Shown: piece after piece, positions 11,182-21,975 of the stretch | Numbering within the stretch: the stretch's first letter is position 1 | Layout: each line of letters starts with the position of its first letter | From: Myrica gale | Lineage: Eukaryota > Streptophyta > Magnoliopsida > Fagales > Myricaceae | Length of the DNA: 64,000 nt | NCBI GenBank assembly: GCA_963930655.1 | Contig: OZ005620.1 | Location: 18,047,001 to 18,111,000 of the forward strand | Direction: 5' to 3' | Made by a program: the position numbers and the translations under genes | The notes under the pieces: generated by a model | The model's database searches: none | The model's input: the letters and a program-made list of their open reading frames with translations, nothing else | Told to the model about the DNA's origin: nothing

Positions 11182-14145
11182 GGGCATGTTCGTTTTGGTG
11201 AATCTTTGAAAATTCACCTTCAATTTTGTACCAACTCAACCGAACATGTTTAACTTAAGGATGCAACTATTTTTTTTTCCAATTTTTCCCTGGCCAAACT
11301 TATGAAGAATTATTGACACATCTTCCAGTAATGCGTTGAGTACATAAGAGGAGAAGGGTAAAACGAGTTTGTGCAAAACATGTGCCCCCCACACGTTCAG
11401 TGAATTAAATTCGAAGGGCTTGTGAATGGATGAAATAGCCTCGACTAATTTCTTATGTGTTGAGGAGTTAGTTGAGGGTGAATACGACCATTTCACTTGA
11501 CCAAAGCTGACTTCCGTCTATTTTTTTATTTCCCCCCTCCCCTGTTGACATGAAACAAGCCCAGGCGTCCCTGGAAACCGTATAAGCAACGGTAGGATGA
11601 GAGGACCCTTGCCTGGAGCTGTGGTCGACGAAGGATCTGTTGAAGCTACAAAACCATAGAGGAGGACATACAACTCGAAACGCAAGATCACAAAGAGCCC
11701 TAAGCGTTCTAGGAGCTCCAGCTTCAACAACTCTTCACTCACAACGCCTCTTACCCGACGTTGTGTTCGCATCCAAGTAAGTTGATTTTCCCTTGAACAA
11801 CTCAATTTCACTGATTTATTGATTTCCCTATTGGAGATCGATTCTCAGATCTCAAAAGTCTGCAACTCTCTCTCTCTCTCTCTATCTTGTCTCTCTATGC
11901 TATTGGACTTGAGTGAATGCCTATTGATTCTAAGAATCATCTAATACTTGCAGTTTGTGTTTACCTCTCGGGCTTGTTTCACTCTCAGACATATGATTAG
12001 AGTAATAAGGCATGCACTTCTATTAGATCGCTAGGTGATGTGAAAGGTTTTCGGTTTTATATTTTGGAGTTTCCACTCCATTTTGACTACCTTTAGCAAG
12101 CAAGGATGTTATGCTCAGGTTGATTTGGTTGAAAAAGAGGTTACAGAGTATGCTACTTAACAAACTGTTATGATTGATTTTGTCAAACTTTAATAGCAAC
12201 TTGTGTTCTTCTGCTAAAGCCATTTGGATTAACTTCAAGTGATGGAACATAGACAATAGTTTATCTTCAGCAAGCAAGCTTGTGCTTTTCATGTATAGGG
12301 GATTTTGGAACATAGACAATAGTTGATCCTAAATGTTAACTTTAGGTGTCACCTCAATTAGCATCAGTAACATCGTGATGCCATAGCTTGAGAATTTGGG
12401 TATGTAGACTAAAAACAACATAGAGAAAGAGTTGAAACTCTCTAATTGCCAAGTTTCAAATATTTTGTGCAACATGACAAAAGAGCCTTAACTGAAACAA
12501 TCTTTCTCTATGTGGCATTTTGTTTTTTCTCGTTTATTCATGCAGATAGTTTTTTATATATTTTTAAAAGCGTATAAAATATCACATGCAAGTAGGAACA
12601 TTCTAAAGCATAAGTTCCTGCAGTTTATCTACATGGTGCCTAATATTGAAGGGTGACTGGTCATGGTTGGCACCAACTTGGCTATTTTGTTAATTTGCTG
12701 ATTCTTTGCCTTTTGTTCTCCAATTAAAGGAAAAAAGTTTGCATTAATTGTTAGAAACAATTTTTTTGTGCATGGTTATTTTCAGACTTTAGTAACTTGC
12801 CATAATTAACCTCTTTTGCGTGAAGAATTTGCATTCAATTCTTTCAAGCATTTGATCATTAATGTCAAGTCATTAAATCGATGTGCAGCCCCATTTTCTT
12901 AGGTCTAGGAAGGACAAGATTGTTGACCCTCAACCATCGTCCTCCACTGCTTCTCAACATATGACATGTCTTTTACTGAATAATTCTTCCAAATTCTCAT
13001 GGCTTTCAGATGATATGTTGCATATCTAAATAAACTCAATTTTTGAGTTCCTATGAGGTTTGTATCCCTGATGGACTAGGCCAAATTTTTGAGTTCCTAT
13101 GAGGTTCGTATCTTAACCTTTAAATTCAAATCCATCAAATCTCTATTTAAACCTTTAAATTCGAATATAGATCACATCTTCATATCAACACCTTTAAATT
13201 CGAAAATACGATTCAATCTTTATCCAAAAATCAAACATAGAATTAAGACCTATCTCTCCGTCAAAAATTCAAATTACTCACTTAATACTTTTTTCGGGAC
13301 GGAGTATTACATTTTCCGCACACAGTGGGAGACCACAGTATATGGTTATTGTGCTTTGGATGTTGCGGCTATGTTTGGTTATTCTTATTTGTGATGCAGA
13401 TTGCCATATTTGTTATCTTTATTACTGTCCAGTAGATGAAGATAAGTGTGAATTGGTAATACTTTGTATCGGCAGAAGTTTTTTGTTCACCTACTAAGGA
13501 CATTGTGTTTTTGTACGAGACATTAGCCGTTGGTGTTAATGTTTGTAACTAAAAATATTTCAAGTGACAATCCAAATTATTTAGGATTAAAAATGTTGTT
13601 TTAACTCATTTGTCATTTTTTTTTTTATAACGCCTCAATGCCTTTCATATATTTGTATCACAAAGAAAATATAAAACAAAAGGGATTTTGTTAAATTATA
13701 TCCCTACTATAAATAAATATCAACATTTGTATCAAAATAAAAAAATATAAAATAAAAGGGATTTTCGAAATTATTATAAATATTATAAATAAATATCAAC
13801 ATTTGTATCACAATAAAAAATAGAAAATAAAAGGAATTTTTAAAATTATAAAAAATATTATAAATAAACATCAACATTTGTATCACAATAAAAAATAGAA
13901 CATAAAAGAAATTTTCGAAATTATAATAAATATTTTAAATAAATATTAATATTATTTTATATTTTATCTTCTATACACATTCTAATAAAGATAATCTATA
14001 AAAAATAATCTTAGAAAACATCATTTTTTCACACTCATTAAGACAAATCAATAACTATTACACAAATATCAATACACGTTTAACATCACCTAAAAATATT
14101 AAAAATATTTTAAATTTAAAAAATTTAACCCAAATGAACATGCCC
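11182..14145. mobile_element. PIF/Harbinger-like terminal-inverted-repeat element (2.96 kb)
   Basis: The left end GGGCATGTTCGTTTTGG and the right end (reverse complement GGGCATGTTCATTTGGG) form terminal inverted repeats. Each is flanked by TTA (11179-11181 and 14146-14148), the target-site duplication typical of the PIF/Harbinger superfamily. No transposase with a DDE signature is visible, so it is non-autonomous. Internally it has a (CT)n run near 11866-11890, a repeated GAGTTCCTATGAGGT sequence near 13045 and 13095, and AT-rich tandem repeats near the right end. The ORFs at 11236-11811 (minus) show no family signature. An alternative is that the two ends belong to two separate MITEs. Confidence 0.65.
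13649..13960. repeat. AT-rich tandem repeat, about 4 units of roughly 80 bp
   Basis: The phrase CAACATTTGTATCACAATAA recurs with spacing of about 80-85 bp, each time followed by AAATA-AAAG-GATTTT and TTATAAATAAATATCAACA. The units differ by substitutions and small indels. The array lies close to the right end of the PIF/Harbinger-like element and looks like subterminal repeats of that element. Confidence 0.8.
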
Positions 14146-14267
14146 TTAGATCGATTCAGTCAGGATTTGAGTACGGTGGAAGATTGTAATACATCATGTG
14201 GGTTGCATCCTTTAGAAAGATACATATAAGAACTTGTATAGAATGAAACGTCAAATCAACATGACTT

Positions 14268-15018
14268 TTTTTCTAGATCAATGTTCTAACTAGGAACCGA
14301 ATAACAAAGACCAGGCGAAAATACACTGGCAGATCCTATAAAGAATCGGAGAAAGCCTCTATATGCTCCATGCAAAGCAGTGGGAGCGGCGGCCGGACTC
14401 GATAGACACATCTACCAGGACCTATACATGCCAGTAAGGAAAACGCCACATCCTGGTACAAAAAGCCCAAACAAGGGCTAAAAAGATCCACAAGGGATCG
14501 GGGAAAGCTCGCGCAGGAGCTAGAAAAAAAAACCAACACAACTAACAAAACAAAAAAAAACGGAGAAAAACAAAACCAGCACTAGTAGCAAAGACGGAAT
14601 CAACACCACCACTCATGAGCAGAGTGGCCAAAACACCGAAAGCACACGGAGAGGCATCGGAGCGTGGCCACCACGCGCCGCCGGAAGGTAGCAAAAACAG
14701 TGGCGTCGGGCACGGAAATGAAAGCAGGAACCTTCCAAGAGGCGTGTGGCCCCCCAAACCGTCGAAAACAGACCGGAAGAGGAGCCCCGAGACAGGCGCG
14801 TGAGATCACGCACCGTCCGCTGGATGCGAAACTGGTACGGTTGTGCTCGTCAAGAGGAGGAGACGACAATGAGCTAGGCGGTGTCCACCGATGACTCACG
14901 GAAGCATCGAAATCTAACCGTTTTGATTCCTCCCACCGCAAGAAACTGTGGTAGAAACGGGGGACGTTTAGAGGGGAGGAAAAAAAAAAGGTTCTAGAGA
15001 GAACTCCCCAGAAGTTTC
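14268..15018 (-). mobile_element. Retroposed block with A tail and target-site duplication
   Basis: The flanks at 14254-14267 and 15019-15032 are AATCAAC(A/G)TGACTT, a 14-bp direct repeat with one mismatch. The left boundary is a T run, that is an A tail on the minus strand. The minus-strand 5' end begins near GAGTTCTCTCTAGAACC. The interior is GC-rich compared with its neighbours. It carries overlapping open frames (14336-14941, minus) of low complexity without any domain I recognise. These marks fit target-primed retroposition: a LINE fragment, a non-autonomous LINE derivative, or a processed copy of an unknown transcript. The source is not identified. Confidence 0.6.
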
Positions 15019-15032
15019 AATCAACGTGACTT

Positions 15033-15733
15033 CCTTTTGTTTACTTTTCAGAAGAGCTGCTTCTTGGAAAAAGCCCTGTACCATAAGTGGGTGAGGAAGA
15101 TTCTTCAATGGTCTAGCCTCAAAAACACGAGAAAATAAAAGAAAATAAAATAAAAGTATATGACATGCCATGTGTGATTCCTATGTCTTATCTTTTCTTC
15201 TTGAGTTTCCTTGTGGCCTTGAGGCGACTCTGACAAGAGATTTGTATGCACATGAAAAGGCATCATGATATAAGTCCAATGGTGGGAGTCGTAGTCATTG
15301 GGGATCTTTCAATTGCAAAAAGCTGAAACCAAATTAAGTGGGCCCATTTTAGGACCTTCTAGCTAGATAGCTTGCAAAGGAGTTAGTAGCAAGGTAAGGT
15401 TCAACTTTAATTTGGTTCTCAGAAGTCCTTGGACGACCTGGTTTTATTTTGACAACCAAATCCAGCGTCCCATTTAAACGTGCTATTCGTTATTGTGTCG
15501 TGCACCATCATTTCACATCAACCTTCAATTATCTCAATTCTAAAAGCGCTCTCTCTCCCCCCCCCCCCTCCCCCTCTCTTCCCACCGAAGGTATTAGCTG
15601 CTTTAAATACATACTCCAGAGTTGTCATACGCTCACAGTATACAAGAGGGGAGAAAAAGGTTGTGACCTATTTAGATCTCTCTCTCTCACACATGTCGAA
15701 GCGTATGATTTGGTGACAGAAAGAGAGAGGAGA
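15033..15733 (+). promoter_or_regulatory. Upstream region of the MYB gene
   Basis: A strong pyrimidine tract with a run of about 12 C lies at 15548-15580 (CTCTCTCCCC...CTCCCCCTCTC). A TTTAAATAC motif at 15602-15610 is a possible TATA-like box, placing a transcription start about 100 bp before the ATG. CT-rich DNA next to plant start sites (Y patch) is common. Assignment is by position only. Confidence 0.4.
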
Positions 15734-16774
15734 ATGGGAAGAGCCCCATGCTGTTCAAAAGTTGGTTTGCATAGAGGTCCGTGGACTGCCAGAGAAGACA
15801 CTTTGCTTATCAACTACATCCAGGCTCATGGAGAAGGCCACTGGAGATCTTTGCCCAGAAAAGCAGGTATTTGATCTGTCATTTACAACCTGAATCCACA
15901 ACTACTGTTTCTTACTTTGTGTACCTCGTTTGTTGCAGACATAATGCAACGTCTGAGTCATATGTTTATATGTTCATATATAGCATAATTCTCTTTAATA
16001 TAGAGACGATGAAGCTGAAATTTCATTGATGTTCTGTTACTTGTTGGGTTTGTGCTTAAAGGCCTACTTAGATGTGGGAAGAGCAGCAGGCTAAGATGGA
16101 TGAACTATCTCCGGCCTGATATCAAGCGAGGAAATATCACAACTGATGAGGAGGACCTCATTATCCGGCTTCACTCCCTTCTCGGCAACCGTTGGTCTCT
16201 AATTGCTGGAAGACTGCCAGGCCGAACGGACAATGAGATAAAGAACTATTGGAACTCCCATATAAGCAAAAGGTTCAAGAGCACAGGAAACGGCCGCAAC
16301 AGCCTTAAAGGACTCTCAAAATGTGATAGAGATCCAAACAGAAACAGGCATAAGAAAAGTAACCAAGGCAGTGCTAAGGGCCAACCGATTACATTGCTAA
16401 GGACCAAAGTTCATCTGCCAAAGCCCGTGAGGGTTTCATCACTTTCAATTACGATGAAGAATAGTGGCGATAGCACGGTAAATAATGGGTCATCCAGTCA
16501 CGGAGATGGAAACAATGGAATTGATGATCATGCTGAGGTTTTGAAGTCTTGGACTAGTCTCAAAGATGCTAACAATGGCGGACAGGCCGAGCTGGCTTGT
16601 GACGAAGCTAGTCTGTTTGTCAGCAATTATGACCGCTTTGATCCTTCACGCCAAAACTCTGAACCCTCAAAAGATGTCACGCTGGACAAGATATACGAGG
16701 AATATCAGCAGCTAATTCTCAAGGCAGAAAATCAACCGTGTCTTGACTCCTTTGTCGATTCCTTGCTTATTTGA
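15734..16774 (+). CDS. R2R3-MYB transcription factor, bHLH-interacting type
   Basis: Two exons, 15734-15866 and 16062-16774, join in frame to 281 residues. The protein starts [17 protein letters not shown], the classic R2R3-MYB start. R2 spans about residues 10-62 and R3 about 63-115 (ending [13 protein letters not shown]). R3 has the bHLH-contact signature [DE]Lx2[RK]x3Lx6Lx3R, here [20 protein letters not shown], so a partner in MYB-bHLH-WD40 complexes is likely. Such factors typically control flavonoid or related pathways. The C-terminal part has [15 protein letters not shown] and an acidic tail ending [11 protein letters not shown] cannot assign a subgroup. Oddities: the usual CGKSC of R2 reads CGKSS, and the second intron common in R3 is absent. 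The start codon is the only one that gives a complete R2. Confidence 0.93.
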
Positions 16775-17227
16775 TTGTACGAAAAGGTGCTATCATTTGT
16801 CGAAGTTGGTAGGCTGGTAGCTAGGTAGGTTCCTTTCTGATATCACTGCAATAAAAAAATTATCGTGCTAATGTTAATTTACCATTTAGATTATAGAATC
16901 GGTAACGGAAGCCTTCACGTGACTATCTTCCACTTCCTCTCTACCCGTCTCATCTTCCTCTGGTTGATGTGACCATTACTGGCAATCAATGCACATTGTA
17001 TCTAGAGTGAATGGAGTTCGTAGTTGAAAAAAAAAATGGAGTTCGTAGTTTGCAGAGAAAAAAAGAGCAACCTCTCCTTTGTGTGGTGGTTAGCTGTTGT
17101 TCTTCTGACGCGAGATGTTGGTGCAGGAGAAAGATATAGGATCAGTGCCAAATACACATTGTCACTGTGGGAGACAACATTAATTTTATTACGTACGTTT
17201 TTAAATCACTACAACTACAAAAGTAAG
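16775..17227 (+). other. MYB 3' flank
   Basis: No further coding exon of the MYB is seen. A short direct repeat, TGGAGTTCGTAGTT, occurs at about 17010 and 17038. The ORF at 17024-17260 has no recognisable signature. Confidence 0.4.
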
Positions 17228-18244
17228 CCTGGAGACACTGTAATTATCCAGCGGGGTTGAATAGAAATTAAAACTTTACAACACACCCCAACAATGGAAA
17301 TATTAATTCAAATCATCACACGAAACAATAGCTTGAACATAAACAAATTTGAATAATGTCAATCTACTTAAAACACAATAAAAAAATCACACTTTTTGAT
17401 CAATTTAACAAGTTTTAAGATTAAAGTGACTTTACCTCAAACACTTGGAGTGCAACTAGATCTTCATTTATTCTTTTTAACCAAGAATCATATCCAAGAT
17501 TTGAAATTAGTTAAATCAAACAATCAACATTAAGCAATTAAAAGAGGTAAAGAATGCAAACAATCACACAAATACACAAAGAATACAAGCAATTGTTTAA
17601 CAAGTGAAAAATCCTTTGAAGAACTCCATCAAAAATGAAAAATCACTCCGGGCTCACAATCACTTAACCTATCCACTAAGAGAAACACACCTACAATCGG
17701 TGACCTTGTTTATCACAAAACTTTTGTTAAATCACAAGACTTGAATGAAGCAATTCGAATGACACATTCGAACCCGCACCAAGCTGTAGACCAGAACCTC
17801 TGAATCTTCTCTTCAGTGAATTCTATTCAAAGTAAACTTGTTTCTTCGTTGATTGGAATTCTAATCCTTCAAAAAGCGGAACTCTAATGTCTAGCTACTG
17901 CCAGTAGTAGGATTTTCCATGTGGTGATTGAGCTTCTTGATTGACAAAAGTGAGAGACGATCTTTGATTATTTATCCTTCAAATCTTTGAGAACATCGGC
18001 TTCAATATTTCCAATAAGTGCTTTTCGAATTTCTGAAATATCTCTATTTGTTTCTATCGTCAACATATATGCTACCAGCGACTAGAAACACTTTAATACA
18101 GTTGTAAACTCCAGAATTTTTCACTTCTTTAATTCTTTCTAAGCAACCAGCTTCACTTGATCAAAATCATCCTAGACCACGTTTCTTACACATCAAAATT
18201 GACACGTATAATACAATGCTGATACTATACATTAGAAACTAACT
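17228..18244 (-). mobile_element. Decayed LTR of the same family as the 42.7-kb solo LTR
   Basis: Reverse-complement alignment by eye with the LTR at 42696-44065 shows shared blocks in the same order. They are AACACTTGGAGTGCA, then CGGTGA(C)CTTGTTTATCAC, then TTCGAA..GACACATTCGAACCCGCACCAAGC, and at the right end CATTAGAAACTAAC against CATTAGGAACTAACA. The left end keeps GAGACACTGT against GAGAACACTGT. It is more diverged and shorter than the 1370-bp copy, and I found no target-site duplication. It is a fragmentary solo LTR. Confidence 0.65.
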
Positions 18245-18584
18245 GTCATTTTTCTTATGCTTAAATTAGAAAAATATTTAGACCATGGGCAAGTTGTCTG
18301 GACGTCTTGATTGTACAAGCTATGTACAAAAGCTACTTCGAGGGTTGTCATACATTAGTTGTACCTTGAGCTGGATCATTCTCTAAGCTATTTGTTACCG
18401 TTCACACCGAATGAACAATAAATGAAAAAAAAAAAGGAGAGAGCAAAAAAATTGAGGCATGATTAGGCAGTATGCCTACATCCACGCGACCAAAGATTTT
18501 ACTATCACACTAAGTTAGGGTTACATCATAAACTATTTAAATGAAAATTTTAGGCCTAAATAAAGATTACTTTGCCCCTATATC

Positions 18585-18795
18585 CCAAGGGTGGTGTTTG
18601 AGGGCCAAAATTTTGGCCTTAATAAAATAATTACAAAAAATTATCTAAATTATCTATTTCTATCAAATCATTCATTTTCACTACAAATAAATATAAAAAA
18701 TTCATTATAATCATTTATCTCTTCATTTTTTCTCCAACTTCAACACCCCAAAATTTTAACACTCAAATCACATTATCCAGCAATCCAATTACTCG
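18585..18795. mobile_element. MITE, family M2 (TTTG-rich ends, AT-rich body)
   Basis: It begins GGTGGTGTTTGAGGG and its body contains CACTACAAATAAATATAAAAA, CTCTTCATTTTTTCTCC and AACACCCCAAAATTTTAAC. The same series of blocks appears at 34684-34870, 50475-50690 and 52047-52245. The ends are not sharp here. Confidence 0.5.
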
Positions 18796-19598
18796 TTATA
18801 AATAAACGCTACTTGCCAAATATAGCTCGCTACTTTGTAGGGTTGTCATACATTAGTTGAAAGTCTTGATTGTAAAGCTCTGTTCATGTGAAGTCATGTA
18901 AATGTCCTGCTAAGTATATTTTGCTAAAATCAATGGCATTTGGACATTTGAGTTGAGGACGTGGTCCCTGGACAAAGGACTCACGGATAGTGACACCGAA
19001 TTATGCCCATTTTCCTGCTGCCCCGGAGTCGGCGAAACAATGGTACCGTTCGGACATCCCATGGATTTCATCTACCGACTTTAATTTTGGTATTGTACGG
19101 TCGGCAACATTTTTTAGCCACACAAACATGCAAGACATTATTCAACCTCATTCATTTAATGGGGTTGCCAGTTGCCAATCCCTAGAATCTGACGAGAATT
19201 CGAACGCCGCTGATAATTAATTTCAGTACGTCTTCATATCTACGCGTTTTCGTCCAGCTAGTTTATAATTCTTTTCGAGGCAAGGACAATTGGTGTAGGC
19301 TTTGCCACAGAAATATAGAGCTCCTAAAAGGCACAGAAAAATCATAGTCCAAGTGTTGTCCCTCTTTCTCGTGTTGTTGTCGTGGGTCATAAGCGTCCAT
19401 GTCTACAGTTTTAACTTTTACGTATTGAGAAAAAGGAGTAGCAATCGCCCATCCCTTTCGCATATTCTGTATGAATCAATACACTTCAAATCATCCCACA
19501 GGCTGATTTGACACCTTTTTTACTTTGAGCAAAAGAACGATTCCATTCCTTTCATGTCCAAACATCATATTATTGCAGTATGTTTAGCATGCTTCATA

Positions 19599-19785
19599 GG
19601 TGTTCGGTCGAGTTGTGTTTTAAAAATTTTTTGTGTTTTGAAAATATTTAGGTGACGTTAACTTTATTAGTATGCGTGTTGTAGTTATTTTTATGTAGTG
19701 TTAAAAATGATATTTGGTTGTAGAATTTTTTGTATAGTGAGAATTCTAAAAAATCCTGAGAATACTGATTAAACGAACAGACCCT
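19599..19785. mobile_element. MITE, family M1
   Basis: The left end GGTGTTCGGTCGAGTTGTG and the right end (reverse complement GGGTCTGTTCGTTTAATC) form imperfect terminal inverted repeats. The core TATGCGTGTTGTAGTTATTT and GTAGTGTTAAAAATGAT recurs at 26726-26891 (inverted), 33330-33475 and 35444-35570. Confidence 0.6.
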
Positions 19786-20603
19786 GAGTTTAGGATTGCT
19801 TGAGATTCAATTTTTTTTAGCATCTGGATCCCAAACCCATATTTGGCCGGCCTCATACTCTTAGGTTTGTCTTGAAATGAAGTTAAGCATTTTATTTAAG
19901 ATGTGACTTTCATAGGCTCTCTAACTTGTCCTAGCGAAAATTAAATAAATTTTATTTAAGATGTGGCTTTTCTTATACTCTATAACTTGTCTTAGCGACA
20001 ATTAAATAATTTTTTTTTACTAGTCGCTTCCCTTTTGCACTCGAAATCGCACAAGTGATAGTTATATAAATTTTTTATCGTGTTACTCCCCTTGTGCTCT
20101 CCAACTTGTGCAAGCAAAACTTATATAATTATTTGAACAACAACTAACCCTAATCCTCAATCAGTAAAATCAAGCTCAAATGTGAAAAGTAATCAGAGAA
20201 TTATCTTGGAATCAACGGAGAATGAGTAGAGAAAAAAAAAGTAAGCAAATGCACCGATTAGAAAAAAAAAAAAAAAAAAAAAAGGGATTTGAGTGGAAAT
20301 GCGAGATGAAGGAGAATGGGTTAAATTTCACGTCGCACAGGAGAGAGAGAAACGGACGAAGAGTATGGAAGGGAGAAAACAATGTTTTTCCTAACGCCCC
20401 ATTAGCGTAGACCCAAACCATCCAGTCTGTTTAATAAAAACCAATCTGAGTCTTGGCCCATCCGAAACTTGGATTTCGTATTTTGGAGCCCAGCCCTCTT
20501 CAATAAGTTTGGGCATGGACAAGCCGAAAAAGGATTCCTTGGATAGAATTCAAACTGGTCATTGAAACCAGAAAGCAAAACACGAGAAAAACAAAAAAAT
20601 TAA

Positions 20604-21597
20604 CGCTCTATTTGTTTTGTCGTATTTTATTTTTGGTAAAGTATTTTTCATAATTTCGACTGTTTGGAGAGTATCGTAAAACATGGTAAATAGAAACTAA
20701 ATTCGGTCAACCATAAACTCTACTTTCCTGAAAATGTCTTACTTCTTAAACTACATAATCTACTTTCCTGACCTGCCTCACTAAATCTTAGGGGTTGCCA
20801 AAAATCCATTGATCCGAAACCGATCCGGTTCAACTTGAACTGGTCGGATTACATTGTGGTCAGGGTCGGAATTTGAAACATAAACCCGAGAAAAATCAGG
20901 TTCATGTTTAAGTCTATAACCCCAAAATTAAAAGCATTAAAAGGAACCCAACCCTGACGATTTCAGCTTTCATCGGGGTCACGGTTGGTTTTTGAAACAC
21001 GAACTTAAGAAAAATCAGGTTCATGTTCAGTTTTCTAACTCGAAACGAAAACATTCAAAGGAACCCAACCCTGATGATTTTAGCTTTTTTAGGGTCAGGG
21101 TCAGGTTTTGGAATACCAACTCGAGAAAAATCAAATTTGTGTCGTTAAACCAACCCGAAATCAAAGTATTCAAAGGAACTCAACCTCGACGGTTTTAGCT
21201 TTTTTAGAGGTCGCTTGCAAACTTCTCGCCCCAATTGCCTCCCTAGTCTCTCACTCGACACTCGAGAGTCTCTTTCTCATTCAACTCTCACTCAACTGTC
21301 CCCTCTCTCCCTCTCTAACTCTCATGATGGCTTTCAGTTGTCGCATCTTTGTCATGGCCTATCAATTTTCTTACTCTCGAAAACTTTTTTAATTTTATTT
21401 CAAATTAATGTTAAGAATTAAGTTTATTAATCATATAAAATTACAAAAAAAAAATACATCATAACATTGAAAAATACTTTTAAAAAATATATTTGATGCA
21501 ACAACTAAATATTGAAAATTATATTACTTTACTAAAACACAATGCGTTTGAAACTACTTTACAAAAACAGGTACTTTACTTTAAAACAAACGGAGCC
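20604..21597. mobile_element. PIF/Harbinger-like element (994 bp) with TAA duplication
   Basis: The left end CGCTCTATTTGTTTTG and the right end (reverse complement GGCTCCGTTTGTTTTA) are terminal inverted repeats flanked by TAA on both sides (20601-20603, 21598-21600). It encodes no transposase. It carries an internal tandem array of about 110-bp units, unusual for a simple MITE. A CT-rich stretch near 21230-21320 precedes the right part. Confidence 0.6.
20880..21212. repeat. Three tandem units of about 105-120 bp
   Basis: The phrases CGAGAAAAATCAGGTTCATG and AAAGGAACCCAACCCTGACG, then GATTT(C/T)AGCTTT and GGTCA(C/G)GGT, recur in order three times. The units are diverged by point changes. The array sits inside the 994-bp element. 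Confidence 0.75.
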
Positions 21598-21975
21598 TAA
21601 AGTGGTACTCCTTCAATTGCACAATGGACATTTGTACATGTCTTTAGTTTGATCCATCAGTCCAAGATTTTCCTCAATTCCATCCGTTCATTTCTCTTCT
21701 CAAAGGGAAAATAAAAAACCGAAGATAATGAAAACATTAGAACACGATGTGGTTTGTTTAAATTCCTCAAAAGAATCTGTACAATGTTAGGGCTCAGCCC
21801 ATAGGTATAGTCATAGAATTTGCTCCTCAAAATACAATAGGCATTCGCCAAGGCAGCCCATTCCCGAGATCAACAATAATAGAACTACCATTTCTCACGT
21901 AGGCCAGTGCACACATTCACCCATAAGGTTTGACTTCTCATTAGTGATTACAGGTTAAAAAAAAACTAAATAACT

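Noticed and set aside
14336..14941. Overlapping minus-strand ORFs of up to 113 residues
   Set aside because: They are open in several frames because of GC-rich composition, have no domain signature, and lie within a retroposed block.
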